Shown here: piece by piece, positions 16,584-25,405 of the stretch
Numbering within the stretch: the first letter of the stretch is position 1
Layout of the letters: each line of letters begins with the position of its first letter
Source: Paenibacillus maysiensis
GTDB taxonomy: Bacteria; Bacillota; Bacilli; Paenibacillales; Paenibacillaceae
Assembly: GCF_000520815.1 (NCBI RefSeq)
Contig: NZ_ASRY01000093.1
Span: 1 to 45,678 of the forward strand
Length of the DNA stretch: 45,678 nucleotides
Direction: 5' to 3'
Program-made: the position numbers and the translations under genes
Notes under the pieces: model-generated
What the model was told of the DNA's origin: nothing
Database searches by the model: none
What the model saw: the letters and a program-made list of their open reading frames with translations, nothing else

Positions 16584-17417
16584 TTATATAGTAACGACAA
16601 TTTCTAGTGTCAAGCCTCTTAAGTCTTCGCCTGCCACATGAGTGTAAATACGAAAATGATCATTCTTGTGAATCATAGGATCGGAAAGAATATAGGGTAA
16701 ATGACTCGTATTGCTGGATTTTTCACCTGCATGAATGGTCAGGTTACGGGTGAAAATATTAGTCCAGTTCGGCAACGTTTCATAGTCGAACTGTGAGCAT
16801 TTTTCAATGGAAAACTCACTTTTACTTGTCCCGTACACTCCGCAAGAAGCATATATTTCCCTGATCTTACCTTCGAAGGGGAATCTCATTTCATATTTAC
16901 AGGGACCCAGCGGAATCCGATCCAACACAAATACCATCGTTTTGACCTCTGCCCGCTCTTGAATATAATCCAGCCTGTCATCCAGACGGTGAAACTGAAC
17001 ATCACGCTCCGTATATTTACGGGCCGAAACAACCTCTTCCTCCAGCCTTTTGAACCTGAGATCATCAATACCGCCCCCGCTCCCTTGACGATACTCAGGC
17101 TTCCAGGTACGGATGTATATTTCATCATCAATCACGAGAGGAATGTGCTGTCCTGCCAAGGGATGCTCCAGCGGATAAGTACCCAAATCGAGACGAATCG
17201 TGTTTTCGTCCACTTCCTCATATCCACCCTGAACCAGCAAATGCTGCCCATTCAGATATACGTCCAGCATCTTTGTACCCAATATATAAGGATGTGTCAG
17301 ACGGATGTACAAGTCTTCATGCTTGTCCAGGTAGGCCTGATCCACAATAATCTCCTGCTCGTTCCAATAAATTAGTTCATTTCCATATCTGCGCAACGTC
17401 ATCTTCGTACCAGCCAA
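16584..17417 (-). CDS. Tail-island structural protein (277 residues)
   Basis: Starts at TTG 17417 (MAGTKMTLRRYGNEL; GGAGG upstream; MAxT start as in the next gene). About residues 1-115 form a beta domain with a YLNGQHLLVQGGYEEVD unit, which resembles the NGQxLxxG domain seen in neighbouring fibres. A short predicted coiled coil (RFKRLEEEVVSARKYTERDV, about 121-140) is followed by a C-terminal beta sandwich (TMVFVLDRIPLGPCKYEMRF onward). The modular head-stalk-knob order suggests a short trimeric fibre, which is inference. Last gene of operon 2. Confidence 0.6.
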   Translation of the reverse strand: MAGTKMTLRRYGNELIYWNEQEIIVDQAYLDKHEDLYIRLTHPYILGTKMLDVYLNGQHLLVQGGYEEVDENTIRLDLGTYPLEHPLAGQHIPLVIDDEIYIRTWKPEYRQGSGGGIDDLRFKRLEEEVVSARKYTERDVQFHRLDDRLDYIQERAEVKTMVFVLDRIPLGPCKYEMRFPFEGKIREIYASCGVYGTSKSEFSIEKCSQFDYETLPNWTNIFTRNLTIHAGEKSSNTSHLPYILSDPMIHKNDHFRIYTHVAGEDLRGLTLEIVVTI

Positions 17418-17431
17418 AATCCAACACCTCC

Positions 17432-18592
17432 TTATATATGAGTAATATCCAAAATAAAATGAAGAGGCTTGATGCCAAAGTGCTCATTTTTGCGCTCTAT
17501 CTTCATCCAGAATTTCATCTTGCCGTCAGGTGGCAGAGTTCCCATAGGGAGTCGCTGCATATAATCCCCTTGCGGATGATCCGTTCCATCATCATGACTC
17601 AAGTCCGCCCATTCATAACCAAACTCCTCCAGATATTTCAGGATCCCCATCGAGATCTGCTCGGCCTTCTTATTTTTCGAGGGATTATATAGCTCCATTT
17701 GCACCTGAATGGTATTGTCATACATTGTGCCCAGGTAGGTTGCCCCGCTTAAACTAAGCTCTTTATCCTTCCACAGCACACGAAGATCGGTACCATACAG
17801 ATACAGATCACCACCGTACATATCCATTGCGCCAAGGCTCGATAAAAGAACACCATTTTCATCATAGACCCTCAGTATGCCGCTAAAGGGCATTGTCGGA
17901 AGCTCCAAATGAACCCCTGTCCACGTGGGCTCTACCTTGGAGGAAGCAATAGCATATCCATCAGGATTGCATAAAAACACGGAATACCCCTCTGGCAAAT
18001 TGCCCATCGTTATTTTGTTGCTTTTACATAACACGAGCCTGTCTAAGCCAAGCTTTTCATATTCATCACGTTGTGGACTTTTTAAGAGGACACCTATTTT
18101 TTCAGCCTCCAGATCAGCCGAGTCAAATAGCTCCCACCCCAATCCGCGATCAGCATAAAAGGTCCATCGGTTGCCCTTTTTCTCTGCCCGCCATCGGCTA
18201 TACTCCCGGGTCGTCGTATCCTTACTCTCCAGGAATTCCAGCCGATGGTAGCCATCCTGCCAGATGACAATGCCCCCTTCGTCACCATATGCAATAGGAA
18301 CATAGTCGGCAGTAACTTCTAACAGCAGGGTAGGCTCATCCTTTGGTGCATCAAACAAAAGCATGGTTTCCGGTTCAGTGTGGGACATGATTAACTGCTG
18401 TGAACCTGTATCCAGGGCGCAAGCCGTTGTCGGAGATAATTGGTAGCGGGAATGGATTTCTCCACTTTGGAACACGTCATCAAAAATCAATCCACTCCAT
18501 TTCTTATAAATCCCCATGAGATTTCTATCACCTACCTTGTCTTCTTCCAGTTCCAGATGTTCCAAGAAGCGATCTTGCCCATAATCATCCAT
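17432..18592 (-). CDS. Tail-island protein with ConA-like domain (386 residues)
   Basis: About residues 85-200 look like a concanavalin-like/DUF1349-type jelly roll (GGIVIWQDGYHRLEFLES, RWTFYADRGLGWELF, KIGVLLKSP). A beta linker and a C-terminal domain containing MELYNPSKNKKAEQISMGIL and FWMKIERKNEHFGIKPLHF follow. It likely binds carbohydrate or serves as a fibre component. The start at ATG 18592 lies inside the end of the preceding frame (61-base overlap). An alternative ATG at 18517 has AAGGTAGGTGA upstream and would remove the overlap. The overlapped codons read as a natural acidic helix in this frame, which favours 18592. Confidence 0.6.
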   Translation of the reverse strand: MDDYGQDRFLEHLELEEDKVGDRNLMGIYKKWSGLIFDDVFQSGEIHSRYQLSPTTACALDTGSQQLIMSHTEPETMLLFDAPKDEPTLLLEVTADYVPIAYGDEGGIVIWQDGYHRLEFLESKDTTTREYSRWRAEKKGNRWTFYADRGLGWELFDSADLEAEKIGVLLKSPQRDEYEKLGLDRLVLCKSNKITMGNLPEGYSVFLCNPDGYAIASSKVEPTWTGVHLELPTMPFSGILRVYDENGVLLSSLGAMDMYGGDLYLYGTDLRVLWKDKELSLSGATYLGTMYDNTIQVQMELYNPSKNKKAEQISMGILKYLEEFGYEWADLSHDDGTDHPQGDYMQRLPMGTLPPDGKMKFWMKIERKNEHFGIKPLHFILDITHI

Positions 18593-21500
18593 ATCTTACG
18601 TTTAGGCATGCCCGGTATCGATTGATTCGTAGCTTCGGATGGAGTCTCGATCACCGTCTTCAAGGTTTTATGCCGCTTGGCCGACTCTGGGGCTTCAATA
18701 CGAACAGTAACTGTCTTTTTCAAACGTGTACCTTCTTGTGCATCTGTAATCTGTGTTTTTATTACCTTTTTCTTTTTGCTAGCTTGTTGGTGTTCATCCT
18801 CAATATTTGTAGACATGACCTTCTTCTTACGAGTACCTTCAGATATAACATGCAGGTCGGTTTCTTCTATTTTTAAAATAGGCTCTGCATCGGTATGAGC
18901 AGGCACCACCGCTTCCAACGTTTGCTCGTTGGCTTGGCCTTGTTCCAGCTCCCGAATATCCACCATTTTGCTGATATCTCCTAGCGTGGCAGTTTCAAGA
19001 CCGTCTCTGACACTGGTGTATGCCTTCTTCTCACCGTTGGAACCTTCCTCATGAACCCATATGACTTCAAGCACATTTTCAACGTTGTTACCTTGTCCAT
19101 GCACCTGCTCGATCACAGCCTCATTCGTTCTCATGATGCTGTTCGCCTGATCGATCTCATCTGTAATCGTCTCGCGAACCGATTCCATAGAGGCTGCTTG
19201 CTCTCCGTCAACGAGGACAGCATCGGAGACCTGATTATATTCCTGACTGTCAGCACAAGTGCCGTTAGTGATAACACTTGCTTGAATATCCGGATAGACA
19301 AAAGCGTGCTCCGATGAAGTAACGTCAGCTTCCCTCGTCTGTTCTAAAAGCTCGCCAGCTTTAACCTCATGCCGATCGGCTTCCAAACTCACGATGCTTA
19401 CACGTTCCGATGGAACAAGCGTGGCTTCCTCCGCTTCCAGGCTCTCTATACTTATCCGTTCCGACGGAACCAGCGTGACTTCCTCCGCTTCCAAGCTCTC
19501 AATGCTTGTTCGCTCTGCTGGAACCAGTGCGACTTTCTCCGCTTCCATTTCGCCAATATACTGTGCGCTTTCCAGTGGCCCTGACTCCGTTGCATCAAAG
19601 TTTCCACTTCTCATGGCTGCACTCTCCAAATGACTGTATTCACCATCCATAAACGATTGGAGAACGCCCTGTTCCATGGAATCCGTGACACCTGTAGTGC
19701 TGGAGAAGGTTCTGCCTGTTTGCGTGTCCTGTATCATGACATTCGCACAATCCGAGCTAATAAGTGCCTTGCCCAACGCTTGGATTTCAGCTTCAGTAGA
19801 CATGCGTCTTTCTGCATGTTCCATCGCATGATACGCACCTTCCTTGGAAGAATAGGAGTTACCGGATTCGGAATTCGTAAGCTGTCCCTTTTCAGCGGAA
19901 GACTTGCTTCCTTGTACAGCATTCGTTTGTAACGTTCCTTCGGTATGCTCAATATTGGCTTGATCCGAACGAATCTGGATAGCTTCCAGCGAACCACCAC
20001 CCAATGATGTTTCCAAATGATGAATGACGCTATCTGTAATTAGACCAACCGAAGCCTGAGTTGTCCCTTCCTTCACAGCCTCTGCCACAATATTTTCAAT
20101 GCCTGCTTCAATCAGTTCCATCGCTTGCTCACCGTACATAATCCGGAGCATTCGAGCCATCTTGCTGATTTCAGGAGACTCTGCAATCATTTCTCTCAGA
20201 ACATCAGCTGCAAGTAACTCTCCAGGCTGCGTCTCCAACTCCAATTGATTAAAATCCGCAGAACTAAGGTCGTCCAACTCTCCTTCTTCACTGACATATA
20301 TCCGCTCTCCACGCTGAGAGTCGTCTAACGTTGCGTGATGTTCAGATAATGCTGAACCTAATTGTTCATTGTCGGCATCTGTGGAGGCATGAATATAAGC
20401 TGTACTGCTCTGCTCCACTGGCAGAACTTTAGAGTCGTCGTATGGAGAAGCTACTCTATACTGATCTAGACTGGTAGGATAGACTTGTTCATTTTTATAG
20501 ACGGATACGCTTGTAGGCTCGATCAGACTGTTACGGCCTGAGGAAGCGAAACCACTTGTAACCGTTTCTGTATGCACACCTATCGTGCCACCAGCGAATT
20601 CCATGCTTCCTACCACCGAGTGACCTTGAACTCCCTCCAGCGAGCCGCCGTTTGAAGCCTCCTGCATTCGCTGAATTACACTTTCAATCGAGCTTGGTAT
20701 ACCGGGTACGTCAACTTGTTGCAAGCCCTCTGGCAGGTCACTTCCCATTCCCGCTTCGACCAGTCCCATCGCTTGTTCGCCATATATAGAGCGGATTTCT
20801 TTTGCCAGTTTGCCTTGAGATTCCGTAGCCTCTTGAAGATATATACTTTTACCTGTGGCGGACTTTTGAATCATCATGAACTTGTCTTGGTTCAACTCCG
20901 TTGCGCCCATTCGTTCATGTTCAGTACCAGTGCCAGAACGCATGGAAGCAGCAGTGCTATGCTCATCGGTGGAATCTATAAACTGGCGCTGTCTAGCAGG
21001 TGTCTGCCGATTCATGATAGTATCCTCGCTTTTGTCAGACTTCGCCATACGAGCTTCTACTGGGGCATCATCATCCTTTGCTCTAGCATCTGTCCCCAGT
21101 AGATCATCGGGAATAGTCCCTACTATCTGTTCAAGCTTCCCGGCTTTTGTTAAATCGTTGATTTCATCCGAATCTAAAATCTGTTTCTTCACACTAGACT
21201 CTGATGTTTCAATCAGGGCATCCCGAATATCGGTTCGATAGCGCAACGCCTCACTTGCTGGCTGGAAAAGAGTTTCCATCGCAAGGCTTTCAGCCGCGTC
21301 TTGCTGTTCTACCACTACTTCTCGATCCTGAAATATCTGGTGAATAACCGTCTGTTGTTCAACGTTGTCTCCCTGCTTCACCATTTCTCCGTGAATTGCA
21401 GATTCTGAAGAAGGCGATCCGTTACCCTGACGCTGCTCAGATACAGAGCCTGCATCAAGAAGTCCCTCATAGATAGAGAAAACCTTCCCGGATTCATAAG

Positions 21501-22038
21501 CATCACTTGAAGCCTCTACCTGCTGCCTCATTTCAGAAACAGCGTCTTCTTCCTGCACCGCATTAAAAATAGAATCAGCCTGAATGGACTCCTGCCTATA
21601 TCCCTGCTGAATAGAATCTGCATGTTCCATGGAATGGATCTTGCTACCGATTTTCCAACGCGCATCTGACGCTGTGGAATGTGAAGGCTGCTGCACTTTC
21701 TGTCTGATTTCTCCTCTAAAATGCCTGTGAATATCTGATAGGTAAGATACAATGGTCGAGTGAACAGCTTCCACGGTTTGACCCTCGAATTCACCAGCAA
21801 TGGCTGCCTCTCTCCAATCTCTCCCGAATAAACTTGTAGTGGAATATGGAGCTTTGGATGCATTCTTTAACGTATCCTGCCTCAGCGTTCGGTACGTACT
21901 ATTCACAGGAGCAGACAGATGGTAACGTGTATCCCGCTGTGTATCCAAGATCATGTCTGTACCAAATGCCAGTTCATAGCCCTTTTTAGAAAAAAGGGCG
22001 GTGATACTGATCAGGTAAGATTTTTTACCGTCCAGCAT
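18532..22038 (-). CDS. Large acidic, repeat-containing island protein of unknown function (1168 residues)
   Basis: No known domain recognised. The N-terminal 100 residues are folded-looking (KKSYLISITALFSKKGYELAF, GRDWREAAIAGEF). The rest is Ser/Glu/Gln/Ala-rich and looks extended. Two related segments, about residues 412-500 and 623-700, each contain YGEQAM-x-L/V-EAG, an SxI-xx-SVI helix and GGSLE. Three tandem 18-residue units around SIESLEAEEVTLVPSER occur at about residues 830-887. The C-terminal part is Lys/Thr-rich (EGTRLKKTVTVRIEAPESA). The last 20 residues (KIWMIMGKIASWNIWNWKK) look like a shadow of the overlapping next gene. Clear AAGGAGGT before ATG 22038. It may be a stalk or long flexible fibre. 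Confidence 0.6.
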   Translation of the reverse strand: MLDGKKSYLISITALFSKKGYELAFGTDMILDTQRDTRYHLSAPVNSTYRTLRQDTLKNASKAPYSTTSLFGRDWREAAIAGEFEGQTVEAVHSTIVSYLSDIHRHFRGEIRQKVQQPSHSTASDARWKIGSKIHSMEHADSIQQGYRQESIQADSIFNAVQEEDAVSEMRQQVEASSDAYESGKVFSIYEGLLDAGSVSEQRQGNGSPSSESAIHGEMVKQGDNVEQQTVIHQIFQDREVVVEQQDAAESLAMETLFQPASEALRYRTDIRDALIETSESSVKKQILDSDEINDLTKAGKLEQIVGTIPDDLLGTDARAKDDDAPVEARMAKSDKSEDTIMNRQTPARQRQFIDSTDEHSTAASMRSGTGTEHERMGATELNQDKFMMIQKSATGKSIYLQEATESQGKLAKEIRSIYGEQAMGLVEAGMGSDLPEGLQQVDVPGIPSSIESVIQRMQEASNGGSLEGVQGHSVVGSMEFAGGTIGVHTETVTSGFASSGRNSLIEPTSVSVYKNEQVYPTSLDQYRVASPYDDSKVLPVEQSSTAYIHASTDADNEQLGSALSEHHATLDDSQRGERIYVSEEGELDDLSSADFNQLELETQPGELLAADVLREMIAESPEISKMARMLRIMYGEQAMELIEAGIENIVAEAVKEGTTQASVGLITDSVIHHLETSLGGGSLEAIQIRSDQANIEHTEGTLQTNAVQGSKSSAEKGQLTNSESGNSYSSKEGAYHAMEHAERRMSTEAEIQALGKALISSDCANVMIQDTQTGRTFSSTTGVTDSMEQGVLQSFMDGEYSHLESAAMRSGNFDATESGPLESAQYIGEMEAEKVALVPAERTSIESLEAEEVTLVPSERISIESLEAEEATLVPSERVSIVSLEADRHEVKAGELLEQTREADVTSSEHAFVYPDIQASVITNGTCADSQEYNQVSDAVLVDGEQAASMESVRETITDEIDQANSIMRTNEAVIEQVHGQGNNVENVLEVIWVHEEGSNGEKKAYTSVRDGLETATLGDISKMVDIRELEQGQANEQTLEAVVPAHTDAEPILKIEETDLHVISEGTRKKKVMSTNIEDEHQQASKKKKVIKTQITDAQEGTRLKKTVTVRIEAPESAKRHKTLKTVIETPSEATNQSIPGMPKRKIWMIMGKIASWNIWNWKKTR
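19379..19540. repeat. Three tandem 54-bp repeats
   Basis: Units at 19379-19432, 19433-19486 and 19487-19540, with a partial fourth beginning GCTTCCATT. Each encodes 18 residues of the SIESLEAEEVTLVPSER type inside the 1168-residue protein. High DNA identity between units suggests recent expansion and possible copy-number variation between strains. Confidence 0.8.
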
Positions 22039-22068
22039 GTCACCGCCGACCTCCTTTAACCCTGTAGG

Positions 22069-23904
22069 TTAACTGTTCTTAACAAGCGTTTCCTTCAGAA
22101 TACCCAAGCCGATCGGAGCGAATGGACTAATGGTAGCCAGTGTGAACGGACTCACAGGTGTATCCGCCAAGGTATAACGGTAAATCTGTTTGTACTCATA
22201 GGTGGCCAGAACCTCTTCATCCGCTTTCGGTCCTTTACCGTCCAGGAACGTGATTTGCTTGGTTTCCAAATCCAATGTGTAATCTGTGCCAAATTTGGCC
22301 TCGACACAATTGACTTTGATCACCAGATTGAATGGTGTACCATCATCTTTTAATGAAGGCTGATGAGATAAATGGAATACCTTATTTTTCCCATCACCTG
22401 TGCCCAGAATTTCATGATCTGTCGTTTCCACGACCTCCAGCTCGTCAAGCTGAGAGATATTTTTCGGATGAACAGCGTAGCATTCATCCAGCTTACCGAC
22501 AAAACCGTCATTTGGATGAACCACATACATAGGAGAAATATGGTATTTTCCGCTGTATACCGAAGGATTGAAACGAGACTCACCTGCATCCACCTGTTTG
22601 TCATGTGTAATGAAGGCAAGATAATGCTGTTGGTAATACGTTCCGCCAATAGATTGTTGAAGCTGTACCGAGCTGTTACCGTTCGAGGTATTCAGTCCAT
22701 AATCTACGTATGTGGCACCTAGCTTCATATCCTTTTTCCATTTCACTTCGTCCTTTTCCCGGCATCCGGAGATCAGCACGTGATTTTTCCTTGGCGATTT
22801 GCCAAGCGTGGTCATTTTGCCAATGTAAAGTGGTGCAAAGTATGTGTTTTCAGGACCCGAGGTAGGATCGGGACGCAGAAACATAACAATACGGTCTTTG
22901 TTGAAGTTCCCCCAATAATAGATGCTGGAATCACGCTGCCAGCCGCGAGTATAATTATCCAGTGAAGTAAAGGACAACGCTGTAGGCAACGAAGGATAAA
23001 TATAGTATATGCAGGAGTACACAGCGTCCATTAAGCTTGCTCCGGAATCCGGGTCAAAGTTCCGGGTAGTCACATCCCCGAAATTAATCATGTCTGTTCC
23101 CGTACCCGCCAGTACTCTGATATAAGAAGCGTGAAGCTCACTACCGGCGTCCGGCGCCTTCACTGTTGTTGGGATTTTAATCGTATTGGTATCGTAGTCA
23201 ACTGTAAAATCGGCAGGAGAAACCTCTACCTGATTAATATATAACCGGACGCTTCCTGCCTTGATGGTCGTGTCAGCAGGTATTTTAAATTCTCGACGAG
23301 TTCCATCTCCGTCAGGAAGAAGGGATTCAGGGTCGCCTACCCTTACTCCGTTATTTACAGCTTCTACGATTTTTTCCGAGCGCACATCATCGAAGGTAAA
23401 GAAAAATAAACGTTTGGGTAGACTTGGAGCATTAGCAGCAGGTGCATAGGATACGGTAAATTGATCGCTTGCTAGTGCAGCTTTATTCAGCTTAAACACG
23501 CCACTGTAAGGTTCAAAGGTATATTCTGTCTTCTGAACGAATACGCCATTCTTATATAGCATCTCCGAGTCCGCCTCTACAGGACGTACGACGACCTGCA
23601 ATTGCGTGTCACTACCTTGTACCCGCTGTGCTTCTCCAAGCATGGAGTTTTGTGAGATGAAGTCCATCTCCCCGGGCTGTTTGACCGTTCCACCGTAACC
23701 AAAAGCCATGCCGAAATTACGTATCTGACCGTCACTGCCTGTGGATCTGAACAATCGGACGTCAGCGAATTTGGTCGCTGTATTTCTAGGGTTCCCGGTT
23801 ACTGCCCGGTATTTAATAAACGCGTTCCAGCCATGAGCATTGAATTGTTTCTCCAATTCCTGCGGAAACAGTTGAAAAGTAGCATCTCCATCAAACCACG
23901 ACAC
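22069..23904 (-). CDS. Tail-island structural protein, third member of a paralogous trio (about 611 residues)
   Basis: Related to the two preceding genes. An N-terminal unit (HGWNAFIKYRAVTG, FGMAFGYGGT) matches NGWDMVDEFHKVVYS and AGWKVAANYKRVIFD. A C-terminal unit (NPSVYSGKYHISPMYVVHPN) matches NPSRYTEQVHSSRALLIHPE and NPSRYSGKVHTSKVYVIHPE. It carries two inserted beta units with a GTDYTLDLETKQITFLDG-type hairpin and VRLYINQVEVSPADFTVDYD, like terminal domains of other fibres here. GTG 23904 is chosen over TTG 23910 because GAGGTG is 7 bases upstream. Probably a peripheral tail subunit. Confidence 0.65.
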   Translation of the reverse strand: MSWFDGDATFQLFPQELEKQFNAHGWNAFIKYRAVTGNPRNTATKFADVRLFRSTGSDGQIRNFGMAFGYGGTVKQPGEMDFISQNSMLGEAQRVQGSDTQLQVVVRPVEADSEMLYKNGVFVQKTEYTFEPYSGVFKLNKAALASDQFTVSYAPAANAPSLPKRLFFFTFDDVRSEKIVEAVNNGVRVGDPESLLPDGDGTRREFKIPADTTIKAGSVRLYINQVEVSPADFTVDYDTNTIKIPTTVKAPDAGSELHASYIRVLAGTGTDMINFGDVTTRNFDPDSGASLMDAVYSCIYYIYPSLPTALSFTSLDNYTRGWQRDSSIYYWGNFNKDRIVMFLRPDPTSGPENTYFAPLYIGKMTTLGKSPRKNHVLISGCREKDEVKWKKDMKLGATYVDYGLNTSNGNSSVQLQQSIGGTYYQQHYLAFITHDKQVDAGESRFNPSVYSGKYHISPMYVVHPNDGFVGKLDECYAVHPKNISQLDELEVVETTDHEILGTGDGKNKVFHLSHQPSLKDDGTPFNLVIKVNCVEAKFGTDYTLDLETKQITFLDGKGPKADEEVLATYEYKQIYRYTLADTPVSPFTLATISPFAPIGLGILKETLVKNS

Positions 23905-23941
23905 AATCAATCACCTCTAATATTAGATTAGCCAAGCTACA

Positions 23942-25366
23942 CTATAGGGTAGTTGGTTTTATTTCATTTCCTTCATCATCTACTGTGTTCACATACAAGC
24001 CAATGCCCGCAGATCTGAATTGAGTACCTGGTTTTTTGGTCAATGGGGAAATTCCCTCTACCAAGAAGTAACGGTATACATCAAATTCATCTGGACAGTG
24101 AGCCCGCTTGACTCTTAATTTGTTGGCATTAAAGGAAAAGGCAGCCAAGGAGATCGTATCTTTTAACGTACCGCGCACACCCTCCTCGGGGTGAATAACG
24201 TATACTTTGGAAGTATGCACCTTCCCACTGTAACGAGAAGGATTGAAAGTGTATTTATACAAAGGATTTTCAGCATTATTCCAGGCGCGCGGGTAATCTT
24301 TCTTGCCGTCAACAGAAGTTCTGGCTGGCGGCATGAGATTGGGTGGTGAATTCCAGGAAAGATAATGGGCTTGATATCTTGCACCCAGCTTGGCCCGATT
24401 AACCATGATATTATCCATACCATTAGCCGGAAAGTTAGGATATGATTTTAATAAAGGCATAATATGGGGTTGTCTGGTGGTGGTATCGTCAAAGTCATAC
24501 GTAGCAACTCCATCCACCGTATCTCTGATCGGAACCGTTCCTGCGAATAAGGCATAGACGTTATCGCCTTCCTCAACCGGGTCCAGCTTGCCAAAGTAGA
24601 GCGGAATGATCGGAACCAGATTGTTTTCTGGAGCCGGTACATTATCACACTGAATAGTGAAAAAGAAATTCGTGTCCGAAAGAGTCCCTTTCACGGAAAT
24701 TTCAGAATCACTCCACCAGTTTGTGTTTTGGACAGGGTAGTTAAAAGAGTTGTTGTAGTATGACTCCATCAACTTGTAGCGCAGACCTGCTTGCATGATC
24801 GGTGACTGCATACGTGCTCCTTCTGCTTTAGTCACCGTAAACATAGGACCGCTAACCGTTGTTTTCCAGGCAGATTCCTCTACTTCGATATCTAGCGCTG
24901 CTCGAAGCTGTCCGGCTTCAGAATTATCATTCCAGGCCAGTACAACATCTGCACCGTCTGGTTTCAATCCTTTTAAATCCTCCAGCATGTACACATATAA
25001 AGTATGGGACAGCCGGTATTTGCGGAATTCATTCGTTGCCCATTCCCCAAATTGCTTGTAGGAATCTTTATCCGGACGCTTCACATAATCAACCAGTCGA
25101 GGGTACCATGTTCCGGCGATGGCGATACCAAAGCTTTGATTATCCTTATTGGAATATATAAAATGTTCGGCAACTGTAATCCGGAAATTTTGATAATTCC
25201 TCACTGCATCTGAGGGATGGGTAATATTGGCGTCGAAAATGACCCTTTTATAATTGGCTGCAACTTTCCAGCCTGCGGTAGCCAGCAACTCTCCCAAACG
25301 GGGCTGTAAGTCCGCTTCCGTTACTTTTGGAGTAAATGCTGCTGCTGTCGTATCAATGAATGACAT
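23942..25366 (-). CDS. Tail-island structural protein, second member of the trio (474 residues)
   Basis: The most compact copy of the family, probably showing the basic fold. Features are the N-terminal AGWKVAANYKRVIFDANI, a GIAIAGTWYPRL segment, NTNWWSDSEISVKGTLSDTN matching TNWWQDSKVQLRGYVDAKT in the 772-residue copy, a VPIIPLYFGKLDP strand, and the C-terminal NPSRYSGKVHTSKVYVIHPE. It ends with ISPLTKKPGTQFRSAGIGLYV, closely matching ISPLTKRAATPYRPAGIGILK in the next copy. No enzymatic motif. Strong AAGGGGAG upstream of ATG. Confidence 0.65.
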   Translation of the reverse strand: MSFIDTTAAAFTPKVTEADLQPRLGELLATAGWKVAANYKRVIFDANITHPSDAVRNYQNFRITVAEHFIYSNKDNQSFGIAIAGTWYPRLVDYVKRPDKDSYKQFGEWATNEFRKYRLSHTLYVYMLEDLKGLKPDGADVVLAWNDNSEAGQLRAALDIEVEESAWKTTVSGPMFTVTKAEGARMQSPIMQAGLRYKLMESYYNNSFNYPVQNTNWWSDSEISVKGTLSDTNFFFTIQCDNVPAPENNLVPIIPLYFGKLDPVEEGDNVYALFAGTVPIRDTVDGVATYDFDDTTTRQPHIMPLLKSYPNFPANGMDNIMVNRAKLGARYQAHYLSWNSPPNLMPPARTSVDGKKDYPRAWNNAENPLYKYTFNPSRYSGKVHTSKVYVIHPEEGVRGTLKDTISLAAFSFNANKLRVKRAHCPDEFDVYRYFLVEGISPLTKKPGTQFRSAGIGLYVNTVDDEGNEIKPTTL

Positions 25367-25405
25367 TTGTTTCTCCCCTTTCCTTGAATTACGATGTGTT
25401 CTTTG

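Noticed and set aside
20394..20402. GAATATAAG inside the 1168-residue gene, similar to the island promoter core
   Set aside because: It differs at the first base, has no upstream partner element, and is in the middle of a coding region.
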